DNA of 64,000 nt, from NCBI GenBank assembly GCA_017522685.1, contig JAFWYN010000014.1:1-64000 (forward strand), given 5' to 3'. The notes beneath the pieces were generated by a model. It made no database searches. It worked only from the letters and a program-made list of their open reading frames with translations, and was not told where the DNA came from. The translations under genes and the position numbers were made by a program. This DNA is from Lachnospiraceae bacterium (lineage in GTDB: Bacteria > Bacillota_A > Clostridia > Lachnospirales > Lachnospiraceae). This document shows positions 17,244 to 25,442 of this stretch, one piece after another; positions within the stretch are counted from its first letter, which is position 1, and each line of letters opens with the position of its first letter.

Positions 17244-17843
17244 CTAAGCCCAGATAGATATACCTGATGTCGAAACCTCTATCTCCTCAGTTCCCCAAGG
17301 TAATTTTATACGAAATCTATTTCCTCCCATAGCCTCTAAATCGTCTATGTATCCATTATCTGTTATACCTTCCTGCCAACTATCATTCGGATAAACAAGA
17401 ATCTTATTCTTTACAAAATTACCATCATCTATATCCAAAAAATTCAATTCTCCGAATTCATAGTACGAATTTCCTTCTACATCTGCCTCTGAATCTTCTT
17501 CACACCACCAGCCTATTCTTTTCGCTTCAACAAGAATCTTTTCATCATTGACAAAAAAATAATTGCTTCCCTCACCAAAAGAATACATATGCTCATAAAC
17601 TATGTTCCAACACATATCAGCAATGTCAAATAAAACAAACCCTTCCTCAGATTGACCTGAAAAATACGAAAAAACAAGATATTTTTCTGCTGGTGAAACA
17701 ATAAGTATACCTCCTCCATATCCTTCCATTGGATATGGCATAGTATAACCCTTTTCTCCATTAATCAATATACAAATATCTGTATCTTCTACGAGTTCAA
17801 TATCCCTACCATCATTTAATACCATTTTTGTAGATTTTTTCAT
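17244..17843 (-). CDS. Hypothetical protein
   Basis: A 199-residue acidic soluble protein without signal peptide or membrane segment, rich in aromatic residues and in short beta-strand patterns (YLVFSYFSGQSEEGFVLFDI, NYFFVNDEKILVEAKR). The FVLFDIADMCWNIVYE segment recalls WD/kelch-like strand repeats, but the protein is too short for a propeller. No family is recognised. GGAG lies upstream of the ATG. It is the first of four unexplained genes filling the gap between pyrC and pyrK and is more AT-rich than both. A contact-dependent immunity role would fit the setting but has no direct support. Confidence 0.6.
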   Translation of the reverse strand: MKKSTKMVLNDGRDIELVEDTDICILINGEKGYTMPYPMEGYGGGILIVSPAEKYLVFSYFSGQSEEGFVLFDIADMCWNIVYEHMYSFGEGSNYFFVNDEKILVEAKRIGWWCEEDSEADVEGNSYYEFGELNFLDIDDGNFVKNKILVYPNDSWQEGITDNGYIDDLEAMGGNRFRIKLPWGTEEIEVSTSGISIWA

Positions 17844-17905
17844 CTCATCACTCCATCAACTTCAAATAAACGCGTGCTTTCAAACTCATTAGAAGCCTAA
17901 AAGTT

Positions 17906-18862
17906 TTACTCTATTTTGATTACAACATCATGAGCAAACCTTTCAACATCTATTACCCTCTTCTTACCATCATCCTTTAAAAACATTTTAGGTGGTTCAC
18001 AACGCATTATCTTATTGCATATATCCATAGATTCCGGATATATATGTACGATTCCCCCTGTAGAATAATGATTCTGTTCCTGAAAAAGTGCTAGCTCCTG
18101 ACAAAAATTGTTTGCTGACGGAATCTCAATATGCCCTTTCAATTCTCCTTCATATGCCCATATGGCTAAATTGTATAGTCCATGTGCTTCCACACAAAAT
18201 CTTTGTTTAAAACCATTCATACCAAATTCCTTGCATTTCATATATGCCTTGCAAAATTCTACCAATTGCTCATTAAACATGTCGCAATTCTTTAATACAA
18301 TAGCACGCATACACCTAATCCAACATTTAACATATTCTGGTACTTTTTTACTCAATTCTTTTTCAGATAGTTCTAACGCCTGTTCCTTGAATTCAAAATC
18401 CTTGTATATAACAGCCATCAGTAGATTTGCTATATGAGTTCCATAGAAAGAATAATTTCCTAACCCATTTTCCTCCGGCAAAACCAATTTGATTCTTTCC
18501 ATCATATTTGCTGCCAACAAATGGGGAGTTATCTTCATTCCATAAATGCCATGATCAGTTCCTGTTGATGATATATTACCGATTTGCATCATATGGGCGG
18601 TCTCAAACAGAGCATTGTTTAAAGCAAACATATCCTGTGCCTTAAATGCATTATAATATTTCATCAACGAACACCCATATTTCATCCATAGAATTGCAAC
18701 TTTTATCTGTTTTTCTTTTGGAGCACTCAGATAATTAGGTTTTGAAAACGAATTCTTTAATTGCGCGACATACTCATCAAAGGATACTGGATACAGATCG
18801 GGTCTTTCTATATTTAATTTTTCATATTCTGTTATTAGTGTTTTGTAATCGTTATTGTCCAT
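17906..18862 (-). CDS. Hypothetical helical protein, possible immunity protein
   Basis: A 318-residue soluble, mainly alpha-helical protein with no signal peptide. Tryptophan/cysteine-rich helices (EYVKCWIRCMRAIVLKN, YNLAIWAYEGELKGH) suggest a helical-repeat solenoid. The size and style resemble Imm49-type immunity proteins of polymorphic toxin systems, but key residues could not be checked. The ATG at 18862 is preferred (GGTG at 8-base spacing) over an in-frame TTG at 18883. It lies 62 bases upstream of the gene at 17244-17843, on the same strand. Confidence 0.6.
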   Translation of the reverse strand: MDNNDYKTLITEYEKLNIERPDLYPVSFDEYVAQLKNSFSKPNYLSAPKEKQIKVAILWMKYGCSLMKYYNAFKAQDMFALNNALFETAHMMQIGNISSTGTDHGIYGMKITPHLLAANMMERIKLVLPEENGLGNYSFYGTHIANLLMAVIYKDFEFKEQALELSEKELSKKVPEYVKCWIRCMRAIVLKNCDMFNEQLVEFCKAYMKCKEFGMNGFKQRFCVEAHGLYNLAIWAYEGELKGHIEIPSANNFCQELALFQEQNHYSTGGIVHIYPESMDICNKIMRCEPPKMFLKDDGKKRVIDVERFAHDVVIKIE

Positions 18863-19007
18863 AATTTGCACCACAAACTTCAAATCTTATGTTGCTTTCA
18901 ATCTATCTACAAGACTGAACTTTTCTTGTTCTTTACAAATTGGATGTTGTCTTTGTAATTACATATCATTTTATTCAACAAACATTGCACTGCCACTACT
19001 TAATATA

Positions 19008-19367
19008 CTAGCAAAGAAAAAGCCCACCAAGCATAACAAGGCATGCCACCATACTACAAAACAATGCAACATAAAGCTGAATTTCTTCTGCCCTCTTGTC
19101 AATTTTTTCCTGCAATTCAGCCCGTTCCATTGAGTCTTCAGAATGGATTTCTTCATCCGTACGGCAAGGAATAAAACCAAACAGTGGTATCAATACTATT
19201 AATAACGCTCCTATCTTTGAACCATATTTTCCATTCCCCACATGATAAAGAGCATTGTTATTTATTACATCTGACCAAAATAACCAAATACAAAAACTGA
19301 TAAGCATTCCAATAACTACTGTCAAAATTCGAATGATTCTTAGCTGCTTTGAGTTAAGTTTTTTCAT
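19008..19367 (-). CDS. Small membrane protein with DUF1648-like N-terminus
   Basis: A 119-residue protein with three predicted transmembrane segments (about 11-30, 51-67 and 98-118). Between the first two, the ALYHVGNGKYGSKIGALLIVLIPL segment matches the general pattern of the DUF1648 domain (H-x-x-x-G-x-x-x-x-x-x-S-K, then a membrane span) found in SdpI-type immunity membrane proteins. The charged loop at about 69-95 is a short amphipathic helix. If the match holds, it could protect against a membrane-active toxin. It is flanked by hypothetical genes on the same strand. Confidence 0.55.
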   Translation of the reverse strand: MKKLNSKQLRIIRILTVVIGMLISFCIWLFWSDVINNNALYHVGNGKYGSKIGALLIVLIPLFGFIPCRTDEEIHSEDSMERAELQEKIDKRAEEIQLYVALFCSMVACLVMLGGLFLC

Positions 19368-19469
19368 TTGTATCCGCCTTTCTATTCGTTCTCTTCAACA
19401 AATTCAAGTTTGTCTCCCAGTTAAACACCTCAGCTTACTGAAATTTGGGCATGCTTTAGAAATTGGATT

Positions 19470-19928
19470 TTAAGCATTCAAATCATCCGCTTCCGTATCT
19501 TCATAGGACAGACTTATCTTTTTTACAAGATGGCTGTAAGCTAGAATTTGTAGTCTGTTAAGACTGTCAAACTCAATGCCATTCCAGTCGTAAGAATCAA
19601 TATCGGGAATTTCAACTTCACCGGTACACCAGGTTGTTACATGAAAGCAAACACTGCCGTCATCATTTTTTGCAAGGATTCCGGCCGGCATTTCATATTC
19701 CACAGTCAGGATGCCTTCCCTGGCACTGAAATCATTGATGATAAACTTATCGGACTCCCGAACCTCTGCAAATGTAATCTTATCAACATCTTCATAATCA
19801 ATATAGCCAAGTGGTCTCAATGCTTCTTTCAGAAGCTCCAAATGTGTTTCAGCATAATTTCCGACAACAGCCCATAGAAGCCCCTCTCCGATTATTAGGA
19901 CCAGTTCATCGTTGCTATTTATCTTCAT
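19470..19928 (-). CDS. Hypothetical acidic protein
   Basis: A 152-residue, strongly acidic, soluble protein. The core reads as a mixed alpha/beta domain (LLWAVVGNYAETHLELLKEAL, KFIINDFSAREGILTVEYEMP, VCFHVTTWCTGEVEIPDID). No family is recognised. The ATG at 19928 has GAGGGG at 7-base spacing. It is the most upstream gene of the four-gene segment and lies 42 bases from repeat copy C. Small acidic proteins of this kind are common among immunity proteins, but that is only suggestive. Confidence 0.6.
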   Translation of the reverse strand: MKINSNDELVLIIGEGLLWAVVGNYAETHLELLKEALRPLGYIDYEDVDKITFAEVRESDKFIINDFSAREGILTVEYEMPAGILAKNDDGSVCFHVTTWCTGEVEIPDIDSYDWNGIEFDSLNRLQILAYSHLVKKISLSYEDTEADDLNA

Positions 19929-19970
19929 GTTGATTCCCCTCAATATCCAAACTCAAGCTGCCTCTATTAT

Positions 19971-20019
19971 CGCCATGCCGACAGACTCGCAAGCTGACGC
20001 TTGCTCATTGCTACGCGCA
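19971..20019 (-). repeat. Dispersed repeat, short copy C (overlaps end of pyrC)
   Basis: On the minus strand it reads TGCGCGTAG, CAATGAGCAAGC, then AGCTTGCGAGTCTGTCGGCA and TGGCG. This joins the two ends of the long copies without the middle. Its TGC GCG TAG forms the last two codons and the stop of pyrC. Confidence 0.8.
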
Positions 20020-21294
20020 GAAGACTACCTCTCCATCACAAATAGTGGTGCATACCACACCGTCCAGCTCCCAGCCTGTAAAAGGCGTATTAGAAGCCTT
20101 AGAAGCATATTCCTCAAACACCTGAATAGCATCCTTGTCAACGATAATTATATCAGCCGGGCCGCCTTCTGCCAGATAGCCGGCATCCAAATGATACATT
20201 TTCGCCGGATTGTAAGCCATTTTCTCAAGCACCTGCATCATGGTCAGATGGCCACCGTTTACCAATACAGTGATGGCCAAAGGAAGTGCTGTTTCCAGAC
20301 CGATGATACCGCTGGGCGCCTCTGTAATAGGCTTTGCCTTTTCCTCTGCGGTATGGGGCGCATGGTCTGTGGCAATCAAATCAATGGTGCCGTCTGCCAA
20401 TCCTTCGATAATCGCCAATCGGTCCGCCTCCTCACGTAAAGGGGGATTCATTTTCGCCATGGTACCATATTTAATCGCCGCCTCTTCATTTAAAGCAAAA
20501 TGATGGGGCGTTGCTTCTGCATGAATATTCTTGCCCTGCTTCTTGGCCTGACGTACCAGCTCTACCGCTTCCTTACTGCTGATATGCTGGATGTTAATGC
20601 AGGCACCGGTCTCTAAAGCCAGCTGTAAATCTCTGCCCGAAAGGCTGATTTCCGCTTCTCTGGGGGAACCGCCGATACCATAGAACTCACTTGCCTTACC
20701 GCGGTTGATACCGTTGTTGGTTATCAGTGTAGCATCCTCTTCATGGAAGCTGATGGGCATGTCCAGTGCCACCACCTGTTTCATGGCCTCTTTCACCAGT
20801 TCCACATCCATAATGGGTACACCGTCATCGGTAAATCCTACGGCACCGTTTTCTGCCAAGGTCTTCATATCCACCAGCTCTTTGCCTGCCATGCCCATGG
20901 TCACATTGGCACAGGTCTCCACATGGATACCGGTGGTTCTTCCTCTTTCCAAAATATACTGCAGGGTCTCCACATTATCCACCTGGGGCTTTACATTGGC
21001 CATCAGTACCACTGTGGTGAAGCCACCTTTGGCAGCCGCCTTACTGCCGGTTTCAATATCTTCTTTGTGGGTAAAGCCGGGCTCTCTGAAATGCACATGC
21101 ACATCCACCAGACCGGGAGCTACGATTTTACCTTCTGCATCGATGATTTGGCACTCTGCCAGCTCCTGCACGCTTAGCTCTTTCGCCAAACCGGCGCTCA
21201 TTTTTTCTATTCTTTTATCCTTCACCAATATGTCCATGACGCCTTCGCGACCGGACTTGGGGTCCATCACATAGCCATTCTGAATCAGTAACAT
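20011..21294 (-). CDS. pyrC: Dihydroorotase (class I)
   Basis: Zinc amidohydrolase converting carbamoyl-aspartate to dihydroorotate, the third step of pyrimidine synthesis. It has about 427 residues. The metal site HVHFREPGFTHKEDIETG (about residue 60), the later histidines (ISFHEED, NIQHISS) and the catalytic aspartate in LIATDHAPHTAEEK are all present. The ATG at 21294 follows CAGGAGG at good spacing; an in-frame start at 21369 is upstream of it and rejected. The final residues C-A and the stop come from repeat copy C, so the native C-terminus was probably altered by the repeat. Confidence 0.96.
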   Translation of the reverse strand: MLLIQNGYVMDPKSGREGVMDILVKDKRIEKMSAGLAKELSVQELAECQIIDAEGKIVAPGLVDVHVHFREPGFTHKEDIETGSKAAAKGGFTTVVLMANVKPQVDNVETLQYILERGRTTGIHVETCANVTMGMAGKELVDMKTLAENGAVGFTDDGVPIMDVELVKEAMKQVVALDMPISFHEEDATLITNNGINRGKASEFYGIGGSPREAEISLSGRDLQLALETGACINIQHISSKEAVELVRQAKKQGKNIHAEATPHHFALNEEAAIKYGTMAKMNPPLREEADRLAIIEGLADGTIDLIATDHAPHTAEEKAKPITEAPSGIIGLETALPLAITVLVNGGHLTMMQVLEKMAYNPAKMYHLDAGYLAEGGPADIIIVDKDAIQVFEEYASKASNTPFTGWELDGVVCTTICDGEVVFCA

Positions 21295-21352
21295 AGTCTG
21301 CCTCCTGTTTGCTTTCGCTACCCCTAAGTGTATCATGTTTTTTGCCAAAAGG

Positions 21353-21383
21353 AAAGAGGCAGGAATCACCTTCCCGCCTCTTT
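21353..21383 (-). terminator. Terminator of the PrcB-like lipoprotein gene
   Basis: Stem AAAGAGGCAGG / CCCGCCTCTTT (one mismatch) between the lipoprotein gene and pyrC. Confidence 0.7.
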
Positions 21384-21393
21384 ATACACTCAA

Positions 21394-21432
21394 CATGCCG
21401 ACAGATTCGCAAGCACAGCTTGCTGCTACTCA
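21394..21432 (-). repeat. Dispersed repeat, short copy D (overlaps end of the PrcB-like gene)
   Basis: On the minus strand: GTAGCAGCAAGC, TGTGCTTGCG, AATCTGTCGGCATG. This corresponds to the ends of the long copies. As in copy C, the stop codon of the neighbouring gene (TAG, 21426-21428) lies inside it. Confidence 0.7.
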
Positions 21433-21833
21433 CACACCACCGTCTCATCCAAAGCTTCCGTCTTAATCACGATATAGGGATAAGAAGGTGCCTTGGAAAC
21501 CTTTTCGCTACCGTCCGGTCCCAGCAATGTGGTCTCTGCATATATGGCCTTTTCCGTAAGATACAATTCATCCACTGTAATACTGAAGCCCCCGGTTTTC
21601 TGCTGTCCGTAACCCACACATATGTATAGGGCATCCGCATCCGCAAAAGTCAGCTTAAACTCCTCCTGCTTCCTCTCATCAATAATAGTTTTCAGCTCTG
21701 CAGGGATCAATTCATCACTTACAATCACAAACTCCAAATCCCTAAGCTTCACCTTTTCCATATTTAATAAGCCACAACCGGATAGAACCACCACTAAGGC
21801 AATCAATACAATCGGTATCCCCCATCTTTTCAT
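21426..21833 (-). CDS. PrcB-like lipoprotein
   Basis: A 135-residue lipoprotein (lipobox LSGCG at about residues 17-21) whose body matches the PrcB C-terminal domain. The match covers a strand LYICVGYGQQKTGGFSITV with the conserved Q-K-T-G-G-[FY] turn, and a final strand SYPYIVIKT. In spirochetes PrcB is part of a protease complex with PrtP; in Firmicutes such small lipoproteins have no assigned role. It is exported and anchored to the membrane. Its stop lies in repeat copy D and a terminator follows. Confidence 0.75.
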   Translation of the reverse strand: MKRWGIPIVLIALVVVLSGCGLLNMEKVKLRDLEFVIVSDELIPAELKTIIDERKQEEFKLTFADADALYICVGYGQQKTGGFSITVDELYLTEKAIYAETTLLGPDGSEKVSKAPSYPYIVIKTEALDETVVCE

Positions 21834-21941
21834 TCCTCTATTCTCCTTGCATTTCTTAGCTTTTTGTTGATTCTATTCTATGTACAGAAAGGCCGGATTA
21901 TGTTATACTGACTCTATTGAATGCAGATTTCGGAGGTAATT

Positions 21942-22688
21942 ATGATACGTTTTATTTTTGCAATGGGATGGTTGGCAGTTTTCCTAATTTGCTCTATTCC
22001 CCTTATGATTATTGAATGGATTATCGGTAAATTTAATAAGGATCTGCATGACCGCAGCTCCCTTGCCATCGTACAATGGGCCTTTCGGGTTATGATTGTT
22101 TTCGCCGGCACCAAGGTTATTGTAAAGGGTGAAGAAAATGTCCCCAAGGACACAGCAGTCATGTATGTGGGCAATCACCGCAGTTATTTTGATATCATCC
22201 TGACTTATATCAGAGTGCCCAGACCTACGGGCTATATTTCCAAAAAAGAGATGGACAAGATTCCCTTGCTGGGCATTTGGATGCGCCATTTGCACTGCTT
22301 ATTTCTGGACCGTCATGATATTAAGCAGGGACTGCAGACTATTTTAACTGCTATTGAAAAGGCCAAATCCGGCATTTCCATCTGTGTGTTCCCGGAAGGC
22401 ACCCGTAACAAGGGCGGCAAAGAAATGCTCCCCTTTCACGAAGGAAGCTTTAAAATCGCAGAAAAAGCCAGTGTACCCATTATCCCTATTACATTGGTAA
22501 ACACTGCAGAGATTTTTGAAAACCATCTGCCCAAGATTAAAAAGACCACCGTTATTATCGAGTACGGTGAACCTATTTACATGAACCAAATGGAACGTGA
22601 AGACCATAAGCATATCGGTGCCAAGGTACGTGAAATGATTGGTGAAAGATATGAAGAGCTTCAGAAGGAGCTTGAACTTCCTGCGTAA
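21942..22688 (+). CDS. plsC: 1-acyl-sn-glycerol-3-phosphate acyltransferase
   Basis: Membrane enzyme acylating lysophosphatidic acid to phosphatidic acid in phospholipid synthesis. It has 248 residues. The four family blocks are visible: NHRSYFD (catalytic His-Asp, about residue 75), a second block near KKEMDKIPLLGIWM, the phosphate-binding FPEGTRN (about 150) and VPIIPITLV. An N-terminal hydrophobic helix (about 3-24) anchors it. The ATG at 21942 has GGAGG at 6-base spacing; an ATG at 21921 has none. Confidence 0.93.
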   Translation: MIRFIFAMGWLAVFLICSIPLMIIEWIIGKFNKDLHDRSSLAIVQWAFRVMIVFAGTKVIVKGEENVPKDTAVMYVGNHRSYFDIILTYIRVPRPTGYISKKEMDKIPLLGIWMRHLHCLFLDRHDIKQGLQTILTAIEKAKSGISICVFPEGTRNKGGKEMLPFHEGSFKIAEKASVPIIPITLVNTAEIFENHLPKIKKTTVIIEYGEPIYMNQMEREDHKHIGAKVREMIGERYEELQKELELPA

Positions 22689-22699
22689 ATCTAAAAAAC

Positions 22700-22734
22700 C
22701 GGTAGCTACTCCTCATTTCGAGAAATGGCTACCG
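22700..22734. terminator. Bidirectional terminator between plsC and the PHP gene
   Basis: Outer stem CGGTAGC / GCTACCG and inner stem CATTTC-GA-GAAATG, with T-rich flanks on both sides, between convergent genes. Confidence 0.8.
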
Positions 22735-22741
22735 ATTTTAT

Positions 22742-23554
22742 TTATTCTTCAATTGTAATCCATATAGGTTTTCTTTTGCTAAATACAGCAATCTCTTTAA
22801 ATCCGCAATCTTTAATCATCTGCATGGTTTCCGAAACATATTCTCCTACCCTATCCGTCCTGTGTGCATCCGAACCGATGGTTATGATTCTTCCACCCAG
22901 CTCATAGTATCTTTTAATAATACTGGGGTGGGGCAAAGTATGACCCGCCCGATTAATACCGGAAGTATTCACCTCTATTCCTTTGCCCTGTTTAATGATT
23001 TGTAACAGAATATCATCTATCAGCTTGGGAAACATCTCATAATCCAGTGTATTGTCCTCATAATAGTTGCATTTGGCAATATACCCGAGGTGACCCACAC
23101 AATCATAGGCATCCTGTAAATTGGTGTCCGTTACGGATTCATATACGGTTTCCAAATATCTTTTATAAGCAGTCTCCTTATCTCTTCCTCTTTTGGCTTC
23201 GGGCATATAGCAATCCATACCATCCACACAATGGGTGCTTAGTAATACATAGTCCAATTCCCGGTCTGCCAGTACCTTTGCCGTCTGCTCTGCAGTTTCC
23301 TTAATATAGCCAACCTCTACTCCATGATATATGTTTATGCCTGAACGCATACTTTTTACTTGCTCTATAGCTTCTTTCATTCTATAAAAATCCGGCACTC
23401 TGTTGAAAAGCTCCATATTATGTCCCAAGTCCATGTGTTCTGTGAAGCACAAATCGGTAATACCGGCTTCTATGGCCACTTCCGTTGCTATAGCCACTTC
23501 CATATGCCCATCGGGGGAAAAATAACTATGTACATGAAAATCAGGTTTCCGCAT
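22742..23554 (-). CDS. PHP-family phosphatase, histidinol-phosphatase (HisJ/HisK) type
   Basis: A 270-residue metal-dependent phosphoesterase of the PHP superfamily. The trinuclear metal site is spelled by HVHSYFSPDGH (about 6), TEHMD (about 39), GVEVGY, STHCVDG, EVNTSG and GSDAHRTDRVG (about 230), in the order of HisJ-type enzymes. The usual reaction is histidinol-phosphate to histidinol. No other his genes are present, so another phosphate ester substrate is possible. Its start lies 14 bases inside the preceding gene (XRE-methyltransferase), so the two form an overlapping pair. Confidence 0.85.
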   Translation of the reverse strand: MRKPDFHVHSYFSPDGHMEVAIATEVAIEAGITDLCFTEHMDLGHNMELFNRVPDFYRMKEAIEQVKSMRSGINIYHGVEVGYIKETAEQTAKVLADRELDYVLLSTHCVDGMDCYMPEAKRGRDKETAYKRYLETVYESVTDTNLQDAYDCVGHLGYIAKCNYYEDNTLDYEMFPKLIDDILLQIIKQGKGIEVNTSGINRAGHTLPHPSIIKRYYELGGRIITIGSDAHRTDRVGEYVSETMQMIKDCGFKEIAVFSKRKPIWITIEE

Positions 23555-24380
23555 CTGCTTCTCCTTTCTGCGCTATCATTATGTCCATACAGTGTCTATG
23601 GGGTATTCCACCACTATTACAATTGAAAATAGTCTCCTCCGTTTTATGGAATAACCAGTCATTATAATAATATAATAACTCTCCTGAATACCAGGGTTCT
23701 GTCTGCCTTTCAATCTCTTCACTATCCGGTGCCATTTCAATAAATGGTTTTTGGACAAACACATTCATGGCATGGATTCCGCCTCCGGTAGTATGCTCCT
23801 TTAATTCCTTAAATAATGATGCCCTTTTATCCTTTCGAATGTAATGACATACCCCACTGCTAAACACGATATCGTACATTTCTATCGGTTTAAACTCATT
23901 GATATCGGCTCTGATAAAGTCCACTTCCACACCGTTTCTGGCAGCTAACTCTCCGGCTTTTTTCAGTCCGCTTTCCGACGCATCAAAAGCAGTCACCTGA
24001 TATCCGTTCCTAGCTAAAAATACTGCATCCTTTCCTTCTCCACAGCCCATATCCAGAACTCTATAAGGTTTTATGGGAGGACGCAATTTCATAATCTCAT
24101 AACATAGTCTGTTCGGTGCAAGTCCCCAGTAATAGTTCTCATCCTTATACCGCTTTTCATAATCTGTTTTAGCAGTATAGGCATAACCAACTATGGCATC
24201 CACAGATGTATGAAGTATGCGTGCCAACTCCGGAAGAAGTGAAATATCCGGCGTTGAAACCCCTTTCTCCCACTTGGAAACAGCTTGAAATGATATATTT
24301 AATTTGTCCGCAAGATACTGTTGGGTATAGCCTAATTCCTTTCTTTTACTTGCTATGAATTGTCCAATACTATATTCCAT
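23541..24380 (-). CDS. XRE DNA-binding domain fused to a SAM-dependent methyltransferase
   Basis: A 279-residue two-domain protein. The N-terminal Cro/C1 HTH (about 5-60) contains GYTQQYLADKLNISFQAVSKWEKG then PDISLLPELARIL. The C-terminal class I methyltransferase (about 100-250) has motif I VLDMGCGEGKDAVFLA, an acidic FDAS after strand 2, and FIRADINEF; the form resembles TehB-like small-molecule methyltransferases. It may act as a regulator that senses S-adenosylmethionine, or as an autoregulated detoxifying enzyme. The ATG at 24380 lies 6 bases after GGAGG. It overlaps the PHP phosphatase gene downstream. Confidence 0.85.
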   Translation of the reverse strand: MEYSIGQFIASKRKELGYTQQYLADKLNISFQAVSKWEKGVSTPDISLLPELARILHTSVDAIVGYAYTAKTDYEKRYKDENYYWGLAPNRLCYEIMKLRPPIKPYRVLDMGCGEGKDAVFLARNGYQVTAFDASESGLKKAGELAARNGVEVDFIRADINEFKPIEMYDIVFSSGVCHYIRKDKRASLFKELKEHTTGGGIHAMNVFVQKPFIEMAPDSEEIERQTEPWYSGELLYYYNDWLFHKTEETIFNCNSGGIPHRHCMDIMIAQKGEADAET

Positions 24381-24508
24381 GTTCACCCTCCATAGTCTGT
24401 CAACCAGCGGCTTTGTTTCTGCCTCTCCCGGTACCTTATTTTATTGTAAAGACATTATCACTATTAATCAATAACCAATCATTTGAATAAGGGCTAATCG
24501 CTCAACCA

Positions 24509-24604
24509 ATGGTAGAAACTCTCTTTTATAAATATCCACTATTACTCTTACTATGGATTGAATTAATTATATTAAGTCAAATCGGAAGCAAAGTATCTAT
24601 ATGA
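24509..24604 (+). CDS. Possible 31-residue hydrophobic peptide
   Basis: Within the 440-base gap between the XRE-methyltransferase and the response regulator, one ATG frame reads MVETLFYKYP then LLLLLWIELIILSQIGSKVSI: a single membrane-spanning helix. It is followed about 95 bases later by a hairpin (24700-24737). The ribosome site is weak (AAGGG about 17 bases upstream). Hydrophobic peptides before a terminator can be type I toxins, but chance is just as likely. The rest of the gap shows no other gene. Confidence 0.2.
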   Translation: MVETLFYKYPLLLLLWIELIILSQIGSKVSI

Positions 24605-24699
24605 CTATTTCTAATCATTTGGTATCCATTTTCATCATGATTTTATGTGTTTACCGGCTTTTTCAAGGCTTCCGCGTATCTGTAGATAAATAACTTCGA

Positions 24700-24737
24700 A
24701 AAAAGTATCCTTTTCCCGAAAAAAATGGATACTTTTT
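24700..24737. terminator. Orphan A/T-rich terminator-like hairpin
   Basis: Stem AAAAAGTATCC / GGATACTTTTT with a 16-base loop in a gap without assigned genes. It could end a small transcript from 24400-24700 or act as a second terminator for the response-regulator operon. Confidence 0.55.
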
Positions 24738-24791
24738 CTTACCTTTGAACGGTATAGATACAAATGCACTTTTGTAACCTCCTCAAACCAC

Positions 24792-24819
24792 AAAACCGTC
24801 CCTTAACCGGGACGGTTTT
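24792..24819. terminator. Terminator of the two-component operon
   Basis: Perfect stem AAAACCGTCCC / GGGACGGTTTT with a 6-base loop, three bases past the stop of the response regulator. Confidence 0.85.
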
Positions 24820-24821
24820 CT

Positions 24822-25439
24822 TTAACTTCTGTAATACATTACCACCAACTGAGTCCTGTCTCTTAGTTCCAGCTTATCCAGAATATTGCTTAAGTAATTA
24901 CGCACTGTTCCTTCACTTAGGAATAACTGCTCCGCAATTTCCTTGTTACTCAAACCCTTGGCTACCAGTTCAATGATTTCGAACTCCTTCTCCGTGATTT
25001 CCTTTTCTGCAAACTTCTCCGCCCGCGTATCCGTGGTTTGGATGTTTGGCAGCTTATTTACGATTTCGCCACCAAACACACTCTGACCGGAATATACTGC
25101 CTGCAAAGCCGGCACGATTCCTTCAAAATCCTGTTTCAAAATATATCCCTTGGCTCCGCATTTCAAAGCATTTACCACATACTCATCGTCGGAAAAGGTG
25201 GTCAAAAATAAAACCCTTGCCTCCGGGTACTTTTCCAAAACCTGTCCCGCAGCAGTAATACCATCCATGCCCTCCATACGAATATCGGACAGCAGGATAT
25301 CCGGCTGATGCTTCTCATAAAGCTCCACAGCCTCAGCCCCACTCTTACCGGTGGCCAACACTTGGATGCCGCCGGCCTCTATAATAGTCTTCAAAGACAT
25401 CAATACAATACTGTCATCATCTACGATTACAATTCTCAT
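24822..25439 (-). CDS. NarL/LuxR-family response regulator
   Basis: A 205-residue response regulator. The receiver domain (1-120) has the acidic pocket VDDDS, the phospho-acceptor Asp52 in LLSDIRM, the conserved Thr in FLTTF and the Lys in YILK. A C-terminal LuxR-type HTH follows (about 140-200, ITEKEFEIIELVAKGLSNKEIAEQ then LFLSEGTVRNYLSNILDKL). It lies 3 bases downstream of the sensor kinase gene and faces an ABC exporter operon across a common control region, so it most likely activates that exporter. Confidence 0.95.
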   Translation of the reverse strand: MRIVIVDDDSIVLMSLKTIIEAGGIQVLATGKSGAEAVELYEKHQPDILLSDIRMEGMDGITAAGQVLEKYPEARVLFLTTFSDDEYVVNALKCGAKGYILKQDFEGIVPALQAVYSGQSVFGGEIVNKLPNIQTTDTRAEKFAEKEITEKEFEIIELVAKGLSNKEIAEQLFLSEGTVRNYLSNILDKLELRDRTQLVVMYYRS

Positions 25440-25442
25440 ACC

